A stretch of 56,514 nucleotides of DNA from Arthrobacter sp. UNC362MFTsu5.1 (lineage in GTDB: Bacteria; Actinomycetota; Actinomycetes; Actinomycetales; Micrococcaceae). Each line of letters begins with the position of its first letter. The stretch's first letter is position 1. Positions 14,993-23,428 of this stretch are shown here, piece after piece. The notes beneath the pieces were generated by a model. It made no database searches and was not told the origin of the DNA. It saw only the letters and a program-made list of their open reading frames with translations. The position numbers were made by a program, and so were the translations under genes. The stretch spans positions 1 through 56,514 of the forward strand of contig NZ_JMLE01000031.1 of the NCBI RefSeq assembly GCF_000685965.1. The letters run 5' to 3'.

Positions 14993-17710
14993 TCATTGCC
15001 GGCCGGTGACCTTGCCGGTGACTCTGCCGGAGTACACCTGCCACAGCTCACCCAGGAACACCTTCCCGAACGCCGCAAGGGCGCTCGCAGGCGACGGGCC
15101 CACCGCCCGGAAAGTGGTCAGTTGCCGGGCGAAGTCCCACGGCCGGATGTAAAGCACTCCGGCCCCCGCCACGGCAGCACCGGACGCGGCGGCGGCAGCA
15201 GTGGCAGCAGTGGCAGTGGCAGCGGCGGTGGCTGTGTCCGGCGGCGGGAGGTGCCCGCGGAGGACGGTGACGTACAGCGTGGTGGTGTCAGCCCAGACGT
15301 CGAAGCCTGCGTCGTTGCGGACGTCCTTGTGGCCCACGAAGGTGAGCGGGGTGCCGCCGGGATCCCGCAGCCAGAGGCGGTAGAGCATCTTCCGTCCGGC
15401 CGCATCAGGACCGCCGTCCTTGACGAAGAGATTGAACCAGCCGCGTTCCACCGGAAGGCGGCCGCCGAACTGGTCCGCCAGGACGTAGCCTTCCGCGGTG
15501 GCCGGATGGAGCGGATCACGGACAAACGCGTCAATATCCGGGGCCGTGATGGTGAGCTCGAACATCATCCGGCGGCTCCGGTCACGGCCCAGGCCGCGGC
15601 CCTTCTCGGGGTCCGACACGCCGGCGCTGAACCATCCGTGCATCTGTTCGGTGAAGCTGACCGATGTCGGCCCTGTTTCGGCCAGCTCCGTTTCCTCTTC
15701 GATTTCGGCCTCCTGCAACGCCTCGCTTTCGGAAAGCACTCCGGCATCTGCGCCTCCAGCATCGCCGGGCCCGGGCCCGGGGCCGGGGCCGGCGCCGGGC
15801 TGCCCCAGCGAACGGCTGCGGGTGCGCGGGACCAGCGTCCTTTCCTCCCGGGGTGCCTTCGCACCTTTGGTGGCGTCCGGCACCAGGGCGCGCGGCGGCC
15901 CGCCGTCGTAAGTTCCGCCGTCGAACGGCCCGCCGTCGTAACGCCCGCCCTCGAACGGCTCGTTGGAAGCGCCAGGCCGGACACCGGCGTCATCCAGGCC
16001 GCCCCGCTGCCCGGCGCCGCCGGTTCCCTGCAGGATCCGGTGGCAGGCCCGTTCGGCAAAGGCGGCGATGGTCAGGGCGGGGTTGGCTCCCACCGGCCCT
16101 GGCATCGCGGCGCCGTCCACCACATGGAGCCCGGGGTAGCCAAACACCTCACCGTACGCGTCGCACACGCCATCGCTGGTGTTCCGGCCGGCCGGGGCAC
16201 CGCCGAGCGGATGCACGGTGATGACGCGTTTGCTCCACCACAGCGGGTTCTGCTTGAAGCTGCCGCCCAGTTCCCTGGCGATCGCCTGCATGGTGGCCTG
16301 CATCCGGCCGAAGTACGCGGCTGAGGTGGCCAGGGTCCAGTTGATGGCCAGCCGGCCGCCCTGCAGGGTCATGACGCCGTCCGGGATGTCCCGCCCCATG
16401 CCGAGCAGGGGAACCGACGACGCCGAGAGCCGGCCGTCTCCCAGGGCGGCGGCCAGATCGGCGGAGATGTTGGATCGCTGGGCCTGGAAGAGCCGGTCCT
16501 TGAGGAGCTGCACCATCACTTTGCCGGCGCGCTTGGCCACCTGGCGGAACTGTCCCGTTTCCAGGAGCCAGTTCATGAACGAGGGGTACCCGGCGTCTTC
16601 GATGTAATAGCCGCGGCCGTCACCGCCGTCGGTGGAATCGGGCGTGCGGATGGCCGTGGTGATTACCGGCCCGATGCTGCCCGAAAGCGTGCGTGTGACG
16701 CCGTCGGGGTCCTTGGCATCCAGGACAAAGCCCAGCAGGTCGCCGTTTCCGCTGAACCGTGTGCCCAGTGCCGGGCTCAGCGCAGGCAGCGACGCGCGGT
16801 TGCGCAGCAGCAGGAACGTGGTGCCGAAGGTGCCGGCGGCCAGGATGAGCCGGCGGCAGAGGATCACCTGTTCCTCCAGGAGCCCGGGCCGGGCGTCGGC
16901 AGGATCGTGGACGACGTAGCGGACCTCATAGCCGCCGGCCGGGAGGGGGCGGATGCCGCGGACGTCGTGGTGGGTCCGGATGTCCGCTCCGGCAGCCTTG
17001 GCCGCGGACAGGTAGTTGTGGTCCAGGGTGTTCTTGGCGCCGGTGTTGCAGCCGATGTCGCATTCCCCGGACAGGGTGCAGGTGGTGCGCACGGTCCCGT
17101 CGCCGTGGATGCTTCCGTATGGTGCGGGAGCCAGCGCCCGGTTCCTGGCGGGAGCCTCTCCGGGGGACGCGGCAAACGTGACGGCGATGGGCGGCCGCGT
17201 GATGCTGAGTCCGAGCGCGCGGGCGGCCGTTTCCATGGCCAGGGTCTTCGGCGTGTCCTGATAGGGGTAGGGCACGGGCCGGAGCATGGCTTCGGCTGCC
17301 TCGTAATAGGGGTCGAGGTCCTGCCTGCTAAACGGCCAGCTTTCGTAGCCTCCGCCGGGCACGGGCGATTCCTTGACGAACCACTTTTCGTCCTTGCGCA
17401 GCAGCACGTTCGCATAGATGAGTGAGCCGCCGCCCAGTCCGCTGGAGACGATTCCTTCGAGGCCGCGGAAAGTCCAGGCGTCAAAAAGCCCGTAGAGGCC
17501 CTTGTCCGGATCCCAGAAATTCCGGCCCATCTCGGACGGCGTCCTGGCGAAACTCCCGGGCGGATAGGCCTTGCCCCGTTCCATCAGGACCACCGACTGG
17601 CCGCCGGCCGCCAAACGGTAGGCCGCTACCGATCCGCCAAAGCCGGAACCCACCACCACAGCGTCCACTGACTCCGCGGGATCGTCGTCGCCCTGCACCA
17701 CCGGTTCCAC
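14993..17710 (-). CDS. GMC oxidoreductase (cholesterol-oxidase type) with extra C-terminal domain
   Basis: 905 residues from GTG 17710, with a GAGGGG ribosome site 7 bases upstream. The N-terminal 560 residues are a glucose-methanol-choline flavoprotein: FAD motif GSGFGG at 21-26, GLGGGSLIYANV near 95, a CDIGCNTGAKNTLDHNYL segment, HPLGG carrying the catalytic His, and GANPALTIAAFAER at the end of the fold. They oxidise an alcohol using FAD; cholesterol oxidase is the nearest well-known relative in motif pattern. A low-complexity linker with YDGG-type repeats follows. From residue 686 (FTEQM) a second domain runs to about 820, matching that of the patatin gene, then an Ala/Thr-rich tract (825-851). 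No signal peptide is evident. It is the first gene of the seven-gene operon. Confidence 0.9.
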   Translation of the reverse strand: MEPVVQGDDDPAESVDAVVVGSGFGGSVAAYRLAAGGQSVVLMERGKAYPPGSFARTPSEMGRNFWDPDKGLYGLFDAWTFRGLEGIVSSGLGGGSLIYANVLLRKDEKWFVKESPVPGGGYESWPFSRQDLDPYYEAAEAMLRPVPYPYQDTPKTLAMETAARALGLSITRPPIAVTFAASPGEAPARNRALAPAPYGSIHGDGTVRTTCTLSGECDIGCNTGAKNTLDHNYLSAAKAAGADIRTHHDVRGIRPLPAGGYEVRYVVHDPADARPGLLEEQVILCRRLILAAGTFGTTFLLLRNRASLPALSPALGTRFSGNGDLLGFVLDAKDPDGVTRTLSGSIGPVITTAIRTPDSTDGGDGRGYYIEDAGYPSFMNWLLETGQFRQVAKRAGKVMVQLLKDRLFQAQRSNISADLAAALGDGRLSASSVPLLGMGRDIPDGVMTLQGGRLAINWTLATSAAYFGRMQATMQAIARELGGSFKQNPLWWSKRVITVHPLGGAPAGRNTSDGVCDAYGEVFGYPGLHVVDGAAMPGPVGANPALTIAAFAERACHRILQGTGGAGQRGGLDDAGVRPGASNEPFEGGRYDGGPFDGGTYDGGPPRALVPDATKGAKAPREERTLVPRTRSRSLGQPGAGPGPGPGPGDAGGADAGVLSESEALQEAEIEEETELAETGPTSVSFTEQMHGWFSAGVSDPEKGRGLGRDRSRRMMFELTITAPDIDAFVRDPLHPATAEGYVLADQFGGRLPVERGWFNLFVKDGGPDAAGRKMLYRLWLRDPGGTPLTFVGHKDVRNDAGFDVWADTTTLYVTVLRGHLPPPDTATAAATATAATAAAAASGAAVAGAGVLYIRPWDFARQLTTFRAVGPSPASALAAFGKVFLGELWQVYSGRVTGKVTGRQ

Positions 17711-17887
17711 GCAATTCCCCTCGGAAGAGCTGAATCGCCGAACGCCCCGGCAGCCGGGCACCCAAGGAGTGCCCAAGCGGCCACGGGGCGGTCAGACGCA
17801 AACCATAGCGACATGTTCCCACCGCGGACCGGGTCTGTCCACGGACGGGAAAGTGCGGAGCCTTGCGGGGACGTCCGGCAGGAACCG
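17711..17887 (-). promoter_or_regulatory. Upstream region of the seven-gene operon
   Basis: 177 bases separate the GMC start from the end of the hemD/wHTH gene on the same strand. The operon promoter should lie here. A TATGGT -10-like hexamer can be read on minus near 17811, but no convincing -35 accompanies it and no terminator for the nir operon is visible, so read-through from nirB-cobA-hemD cannot be excluded. Confidence 0.35.
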
Positions 17888-19051
17888 CTAGACCCGGATC
17901 CGGTACCCGCGCTTAACCACGGTTTCCACCATCCGGCCGTCCGGCAGGGAGGAGCGCAGCCGGCTGACAGTCATGTCCAGGGCGTGCACCGAGCCACGCA
18001 GTTCGAGCAGGTCGGAGAGCGATTCGCGGGACAGGACCGCGCCTTCGGCACCGAGCAGCGCCCGCAGGAGCAGGAGCGGTGCCGGCGCCATTTCAACAGC
18101 CTCCCCGTCGATCCGGAGCGACCGTCCGCGGAGCTCCACGTTGCCGGACCGGGTGTCCAGGCGGCGCACATGGTTCAGGGCAAGGTGTTCGCAGACCAGC
18201 CGGATCAGGGCACCCATCCGGAAGCGTTCCGGAACCAGCGGCGTGATCCCGGCGTCGATCAGCGGCTGCGCGGTGATGGGGCCCACCACCGCGGTGGTGA
18301 CCGTGGTTTTCAGGGCGTCGACGAGCTGCTTGTAGAGGCCCATCTCGTGGGCTGTGCTCCACATGGCATCGACGGCGGGCGCACTGGTGAAGGTCAGCAC
18401 GTCCAGGTTGCCGCTGCAGACGGCCTCGATCAGGCGCGGAAGTTTGTCCTCGCCGTCGGGTTTGACCCAGCGGTAGGGGGTGACGGTCAGGACGGTGGCG
18501 CCGGACATCCTGAGGCGCTCAAGCTGGCGGACGTCCGTGTAGCCGTGCAGCTGGACGGCCACCGTCTTGCCGCGGACGCCTTCCTTCAGCAGCATGTCCA
18601 CCAGGGTGGCCGTGGTTTCGTCGCTGCTGATCCCGACGTCGGCAAGCCCCGCCGCCCGGACGGCGCCGCGGGCTTTGGGCCCGCGGACGAACATCCGGCA
18701 GGCCGCGAGGGTCTCCAGCAGTTCGTCGCCGATGCCGGACGCGTCCGCCGCCTCGCACCAGCGGCGCATGCCGTAGGCGGTGGTGGCGATGCAGAGGTCG
18801 GGTTTGGCGGCAATGATGGCCCGGGTGTCGTCGATAAGCCGCATGTCCTCCTGCACCGGTGCGATCTTGAGCGCAGGTGCGTGCAGCACCTCGGCTCCGC
18901 GCCGCTCCAGGGCCTCGATCAGGTCCTGGGAACGCCGGTGCGACGTCACGCCGATCCGGAATCCCTCCAGGGGCGAATCGGGGCCGTCGGCAGCAGGGGA
19001 GTCCTGCGGGCCGGGGCCGGAAGCGGGGGCAATAGAGTTCATGGCGCTCAT
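17888..19051 (-). CDS. HemD-like (uroporphyrinogen-III synthase) protein fused to an OmpR-type winged helix
   Basis: 387 residues. Residues about 30-275 have the two-lobed uroporphyrinogen-III synthase fold (GFRIGVTSHRRSQDLIEALERRG start, FTSAPAVDAMW, VVGPITAQPL). The C-terminal 90 residues are a DNA-binding winged helix (LLLLRALLGAEGAVLSRESL, ALDMTVSRLRSSL, VKRGYRIRV). The same fusion is known as NnaR in Streptomyces and mycobacteria, where it helps control nitrate/nitrite assimilation genes. Here it is the last gene of nirB-cobA-hemD, 10 bases after cobA. I infer a regulator of the nir/nas genes that may also sense or make a tetrapyrrole; whether the HemD half is still an enzyme cannot be decided from sequence. 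Confidence 0.87.
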   Translation of the reverse strand: MSAMNSIAPASGPGPQDSPAADGPDSPLEGFRIGVTSHRRSQDLIEALERRGAEVLHAPALKIAPVQEDMRLIDDTRAIIAAKPDLCIATTAYGMRRWCEAADASGIGDELLETLAACRMFVRGPKARGAVRAAGLADVGISSDETTATLVDMLLKEGVRGKTVAVQLHGYTDVRQLERLRMSGATVLTVTPYRWVKPDGEDKLPRLIEAVCSGNLDVLTFTSAPAVDAMWSTAHEMGLYKQLVDALKTTVTTAVVGPITAQPLIDAGITPLVPERFRMGALIRLVCEHLALNHVRRLDTRSGNVELRGRSLRIDGEAVEMAPAPLLLLRALLGAEGAVLSRESLSDLLELRGSVHALDMTVSRLRSSLPDGRMVETVVKRGYRIRV

Positions 19052-19061
19052 GGGTTTTCTT

Positions 19062-20096
19062 TCACGATTCCATCAGTGACGCTGCGAGGCGGTCGAGATC
19101 AGCCGCCGCCTCGGCGTGCCCGCGGTTGGCTTCAGCCACCCGCACCACCTCGCCGATGACCAGCACAGCCGGGTTGGTGCAATCGGCGGCCGCTTTAACA
19201 ATCGTACCGAGCTGGGCGATCGTGGTGCGCTGGCCGGGGCGGTAGCCGCGTTCGACGACGGCCATCGGCATGTCTGCCTTCATGCCGGCGCGGCGGAGGC
19301 CGGCGGCCAGCTGGTGCAGCGTTCCGATGCCCATGAGGACCACAATGGTCCCGCCCAGGCCGGCAAGGTGCGTGAGCTCCTTCTCAGTCAGCGGTGCGTG
19401 GCCGGACACCACGGTGAACATGTGGCTGACCTCGCGGTGGGTGACCGGGATGCCGGCCGCCGCCGGAACGGAGATGGCGCTGGTGACGCCGGAAACGACC
19501 TTCACCGGAACGCCGGCCGCCACACAGGCGGCAACTTCCTCGCCGCCGCGGCCGAAGACGTAGGGGTCCCCGCCCTTGAGGCGGACCACGTTGTTTCCGG
19601 CCAGGGCGCTCTGCACCATGAGCTTTTCAATGTCGCCCTGGCTCACTTTGTGGTGGCCGGGCTGCTTTCCCACATCCACCAGCTCGGCCGAGGTCAGGAA
19701 GGGCAGCTCCTGGTAGGGGGCCAGCCGGTCGTAGAACACGACGTCGGCATCGCGCAGCGCCTTGACAGCAGCAACGGTCAGCAGCTCGCCGACGCCGGGG
19801 CCGCCGCCCACCAGGGTCACGTGCCCTACTGCTCCCGCAACCGGTTCCACGGCCACGGGGATGCCGGTGGCGCGGCAACGGTCCAGCAGCGCGTCCCAGC
19901 CGGGCTGGCCGTCGTCGACGGCAGCCACGAGGAACGGACGTTCGGGCAACGGCCCGTCGTGGCTCGCACCCTGCGGTGTGCTGAGGCGGGAGACGACGGC
20001 GCCGGCAGCCTGGTAGCGGCGGACTGCCTGCCGGGCGGCGTGGTCGGATCCGGTGACCAGGACTTCACGGCCCGTAAGATCAATGCTGAGCTGCAT
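19062..20096 (-). CDS. cobA: Uroporphyrinogen-III C-methyltransferase with N-terminal Rossmann remnant
   Basis: 344 residues. Residues about 90-330 form the SUMT methyltransferase that makes precorrin-2, the precursor of the siroheme needed by NirB. Motifs are VTLVGGGPGVGELLTVAA, VVFYDRL, VDVGKQPGHHKVSQ, VRLKGGDPYVFGRGGEE, and VSGVTSAISVPAAAGIPVTHR. The first 90 residues resemble a shortened precorrin-2 dehydrogenase/ferrochelatase-type Rossmann domain (LTGREVLVTGSDHAARQAVRRY) without a clear GxGxxG, so it looks like a worn CysG-type fusion. The start lies 2 bases after the nirB stop, showing tight coupling. Confidence 0.93.
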   Translation of the reverse strand: MQLSIDLTGREVLVTGSDHAARQAVRRYQAAGAVVSRLSTPQGASHDGPLPERPFLVAAVDDGQPGWDALLDRCRATGIPVAVEPVAGAVGHVTLVGGGPGVGELLTVAAVKALRDADVVFYDRLAPYQELPFLTSAELVDVGKQPGHHKVSQGDIEKLMVQSALAGNNVVRLKGGDPYVFGRGGEEVAACVAAGVPVKVVSGVTSAISVPAAAGIPVTHREVSHMFTVVSGHAPLTEKELTHLAGLGGTIVVLMGIGTLHQLAAGLRRAGMKADMPMAVVERGYRPGQRTTIAQLGTIVKAAADCTNPAVLVIGEVVRVAEANRGHAEAAADLDRLAASLMES

Positions 20097-20098
20097 GC

Positions 20099-22738
20099 CT
20101 ATACCTCGTTCTTGTCGAGTTCCGGAGTGGAGGGACGCATCGGGATGGTGGCCCCGATGAGGACTTTCCCCTTCTCTTCTGCCGTTGCCGGACGCATCTG
20201 GCCGCGCTCGTCGGAGACAAAGGTGATGGAGTCGTCCTTCTGGTCCGGGGCGTTGACGAAGGAACGGAACCGGCGCAGGCGCTCGGGATCCTTCAGGGTG
20301 TCAGCCCATTCGTCGATGTAGGTGTCGACATGCTTTTCCATGGCGGCTTCGAGGTCTGCGGCGATTCCCAGGGTGTCCTTGACCACCACATCCTCGACGT
20401 GCTTGATGCCGCCGTCGAGCTCTTCCTGCCAGCGCGCGGTGCGCTGCAGACGGTCGGCGGTGCGGATGTAGTACATGAAGTACCGGTCGATGTACTTGAT
20501 CAGGGTTTCGTCGTCGAGGTCCTTGGCCAGCAGCTGGGCGTGGGCGGGGGTGGCACCGCCGTTGCCGCCGACGTACAGGTTCCAGCCGTCGGCCGTGGCG
20601 ATCACGCCGACGTCCTTGCCGCGGGCCTCGGCGCATTCGCGGGCACAGCCGGAGACGCCCATCTTGAGCTTGTGCGGGCTGCGGAGGCCGCGGTACCGGA
20701 GCTCGAGCTGGATGGCCATGGCCACCGAGTCCTGGACGCCGAAGCGGCACCAGGTGGAACCGACGCAGGACTTCACGGTCCGCAGGCTCTTGCCGTAAGC
20801 CTGGCCGGATTCGAAGCCGGCGTCCACCAGTTCCTTCCAGATTTCCGGGAGCTCCTCCAGCCGGGCGCCGAACATGTCGATGCGCTGGCCGCCGGTGATC
20901 TTTGTATACAGGTTGTACTTCTCGGCCACGGCGGCGATCACGCCGAGCTTCTTCGGGGTGATCTCGCCGCCGGCGATGCGGGGGACCACCGAGTAGGTGC
21001 CGTCCTTCTGCATGTTGGCGAGGGCGCGGTCGTTGGTGTCCTGCAGCGTTCCGCGGCCGGCGTCCAGGACGTAGGCGCTGTTCTGGCTGGCCAGGATGTT
21101 GGCGATGGTCGGCTTGCAGATGTCGCAGCCGGCGCCGGTGCCGTACTTGGCCATGATCTCTTCGAAGGAGGTCAGTTCCAGGACCCGGATGGCGTCGAAC
21201 AGTTCCTGCCGGGAGAGCTCGATGTGCTCGCAGAGTGCCTTGGAGACCTCGACGCCGGACTTGGTGAGTTCGGTTTCCAGCAGTTTCTTGAGCATCGGCA
21301 CGCAGGAACCGCAACTGGTTCCGGCGCGGGTGCAGCCCTTCAGCTCGCCGAGTTCCTGGACGGGTGCATTCCCGTCGCAGGCGCCGCAGCCGTTGACAGT
21401 GTCGCGGATGGTCCCGGCAGTCACGTTGTTGCAGGAACACAGGATGGCGTCGTCCGGCAGTTCCGTCTCCGGGGCCTCGCCGCCGCCGGCAGCGCTGAGG
21501 AACGCGCCCGGCTCGGCGGGAAGTTCGCGGCCCAGGAGCGGGCGAAGGCTCATGTACGGTGAGGCGTCGCCCACGAAGATGCCGCCCAGGAGGGTCTTGG
21601 CATCGTCCGTGGTGACGATCTTCTGGTAGACGCCGCGGGCAGGGTCGGCGTAGACGATCTCCAGGGCGTGTTCCGTGCGGGCGAAGGCGTCGCCGAAGCT
21701 GGCAACGTCCACGCCGGAGAGCTTGAGCTTGGTGGCGGTGTCGAAGCCGGGGAAAGTTGCGTCGCCGCCGTGCAGCCGGTCCGCGACGATTTCGGCCATG
21801 GTGTTGGCCGGGGCCACCAGGCCCAGGCACATGCCGCCGAAGTTGGCGACCTCGCCGATGGCCCAGATGCCGGGAACCTGGGTTTCGCAGCCGTCGGTGA
21901 TGACGACGCCGCCGCGCTGGCCGAGATCGAACAGCTGCTCCTCGCCTTCAGCGGCGCGGAAGAGTTCATCGCGCGGCTTGACGCCGATGGCCACGACGAC
22001 GATATCGGCGGGGATGATGCGGCCGTCCGCCATCAGCACTCCGGTAACCTGGCCGTCTTCGGAAAGTACTTCGGAGGGGAACACGCCGCCGTGGACGGTG
22101 AAGCCCTTGGCTTCGATCAGGCGGCCGAGCGCCTGGCCCGCGCCTTCGTCGAGCTGGGTGTTCATGAGCCACGGGGCGCCGTTGATCACAACGGGGGTTG
22201 CGCCGAGCTGTTCAGTGCCTGCAGCCGATTCGAGGCCGAGGAGGCCGCCGCCGATGGTGACTGCGTTGATCTTGCGGCCGAGCTTCTCGGTGAGTTCGGA
22301 GATCGCCTTGTTGATGGCCCACACGTCCTCGAGGGTGCGGTAGACGTGCACGTGCTCCGCGCCGGGGATCGGCAGGCGGGCGGCGTCCGAACCGGTAGCC
22401 ACCACCAGTTCGTCGAATTCGTAGGTGTTGCCGGCTGCCGTCTCAACGGACTTGGCAGCGTGGTTGATCTTGATGACGCGTTCGCCGGTCTTCAGGGCCA
22501 GGGCATCGTGGTCCCACATGGAAGCGGCGCCGAGGGTGAGGTCCACGTCGCTGTCGGTGAGCGCCTTGCTGAGGGCCACCCGGTCGTAGGGGAGGTGGGC
22601 TTCCTCGGTGAGGACCGTGACATGCCAGCCTTCGAGGCCGCGGGCATGCATTGCGTCCGCAAAACGGTGGGCCGCGGGGCCGCCGCCGGCGACGACGATG
22701 CGGCGCGGAGTCTCGGTGCTTGAAGTCTGTTCGGTCAC
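20099..22738 (-). CDS. nirB: Assimilatory nitrite reductase (NADH) large subunit
   Basis: 879 residues from GTG 22738 (VTEQTSS), with AAAGG upstream; an in-frame start 60 bases earlier is less likely. It reduces nitrite to ammonium. Domains in order: FAD binding (VVAGGGPAAHRF near 15-26), NAD binding (AVTIGGGLLGLESA near 160), a BFD-like [2Fe-2S] domain (LCSCNNVTAGT near 434 and SCGSC), ferredoxin-like half-domains, and the siroheme/[4Fe-4S] site with SCVGSTWC near 655-661 and GCARECAE near 695-699. All four cluster cysteines are present. It leads the nirB-cobA-hemD operon and is divergent from nirD, with a GlnR-like array between them. Confidence 0.97.
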   Translation of the reverse strand: MTEQTSSTETPRRIVVAGGGPAAHRFADAMHARGLEGWHVTVLTEEAHLPYDRVALSKALTDSDVDLTLGAASMWDHDALALKTGERVIKINHAAKSVETAAGNTYEFDELVVATGSDAARLPIPGAEHVHVYRTLEDVWAINKAISELTEKLGRKINAVTIGGGLLGLESAAGTEQLGATPVVINGAPWLMNTQLDEGAGQALGRLIEAKGFTVHGGVFPSEVLSEDGQVTGVLMADGRIIPADIVVVAIGVKPRDELFRAAEGEEQLFDLGQRGGVVITDGCETQVPGIWAIGEVANFGGMCLGLVAPANTMAEIVADRLHGGDATFPGFDTATKLKLSGVDVASFGDAFARTEHALEIVYADPARGVYQKIVTTDDAKTLLGGIFVGDASPYMSLRPLLGRELPAEPGAFLSAAGGGEAPETELPDDAILCSCNNVTAGTIRDTVNGCGACDGNAPVQELGELKGCTRAGTSCGSCVPMLKKLLETELTKSGVEVSKALCEHIELSRQELFDAIRVLELTSFEEIMAKYGTGAGCDICKPTIANILASQNSAYVLDAGRGTLQDTNDRALANMQKDGTYSVVPRIAGGEITPKKLGVIAAVAEKYNLYTKITGGQRIDMFGARLEELPEIWKELVDAGFESGQAYGKSLRTVKSCVGSTWCRFGVQDSVAMAIQLELRYRGLRSPHKLKMGVSGCARECAEARGKDVGVIATADGWNLYVGGNGGATPAHAQLLAKDLDDETLIKYIDRYFMYYIRTADRLQRTARWQEELDGGIKHVEDVVVKDTLGIAADLEAAMEKHVDTYIDEWADTLKDPERLRRFRSFVNAPDQKDDSITFVSDERGQMRPATAEEKGKVLIGATIPMRPSTPELDKNEV

Positions 22739-22816
22739 TGTGGGCCTTTCGCATGGGGCGCAGCGGTGATCTGCGACCATCTCAATCGAGGTGTCCATCC
22801 AGACTAGGTACGCGCA

Positions 22817-22854
22817 GTTTCGCTTCAGTTTCCCTTATGTTTCGTGAACTTAAC
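22817..22854. promoter_or_regulatory. GlnR-like binding array between nirB and nirD
   Basis: Three GTTTC pentamers at 22817-22821, 22828-22832 and 22839-22843, followed by TTAAC at 22850-22854, all at exact 11-bp spacing. Read on minus this is GTTAA-n6-GAAAC-n6-GAAAC-n6-GAAAC, matching the helical phasing and half-site sequences of actinobacterial GlnR boxes. It lies 79-116 bases upstream of the nirB start and 178-215 bases upstream of the nirD start, so one array could activate both directions. Confidence 0.7.
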
Positions 22855-23031
22855 TTCTGCATCACGAATGGATTTCCGGGCAGGTGAGTTGCCTTTTACG
22901 TGCCGGACACATTGACTGCACGCCGCCGAAACACCGCAGCCCTAGCTTTGAGATGTGGCCGCGTTGGCGGTCCGGGCCCGGCTGCCGTTCCAAGGAGCGC
23001 CGGGCGGCACGCGATGCGAGAGGGGTCGGAA

Positions 23032-23397
23032 ATGACCGCAGTACTTGAACTTGAAGACCAGAGCACCGGCGTTGCGACGGGCTGGAACCGCGTCTGCGCC
23101 GTGGAGGAACTGGAACTGGCCTGGGGCGAGGCTGCATTGATCGCCGGCCGCCAGGTGGCATTGTTCCGCACGGCGCCCGCAGAGGTGTTCGCCGTGGCCC
23201 AGGAGGACCCCGCTACTGGCGCCCATGTGATGGCACGCGGCATCGTGGGCTCACGCGGAACGCGCCAGACCATTGCGTCACCGCTGCACAAGGAGGTCTA
23301 TGACCTGGAGACCGGCGAGTGCTTCGGCACCGCAGAGCTCCGCCTCCCCACGTTCCGCACCCGTGTGGTGGACGGCTACGTCGAGGTTGAGCTCTAA
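23032..23397 (+). CDS. nirD: Nitrite reductase small subunit NirD
   Basis: 121 residues from ATG 23032 with a GAGGGG ribosome site 7 bases upstream; the frame extends 44 codons further without support. It has the Rieske-like beta fold of NirD (WNRVCAVEEL, RQVALFRT, IASPLHKEVYDLETGECFG, VVDGYVEVEL). The Rieske Cys/His cluster ligands are absent, as in other NirD subunits, so it holds no cluster and presumably stabilises NirB. Unusually it is not next to nirB in one operon but divergent from it. It ends 31 bases before the convergent phospho-sugar mutase gene. Confidence 0.93.
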   Translation: MTAVLELEDQSTGVATGWNRVCAVEELELAWGEAALIAGRQVALFRTAPAEVFAVAQEDPATGAHVMARGIVGSRGTRQTIASPLHKEVYDLETGECFGTAELRLPTFRTRVVDGYVEVEL

Positions 23398-23399
23398 CT

Positions 23400-23426
23400 A
23401 GGGCCCAACCCGAGCACCAGGGCCCT
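23400..23426. terminator. Hairpin between convergent nirD and mutase genes
   Basis: A 7-bp perfect stem AGGGCCC/GGGCCCT (23400-23406 with 23420-23426) around a 13-nt loop. There is no T tract on either side, so it is a hairpin-type or Rho-assisted end rather than a classical terminator. Confidence 0.45.
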
Positions 23427-23428
23427 GA

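Noticed and set aside
14837..16324. 495-residue open frame on plus across the GMC and metallophosphoesterase genes
   Set aside because: It crosses two well-supported minus-strand genes, has no recognisable domain and mirrors their codon pattern.
20099..22798. Longer NirB starting at 22798
   Set aside because: The extra 20 residues have no ribosome site and would run into the region next to the GlnR-like array; GTG 22738 has AAAGG at good spacing.
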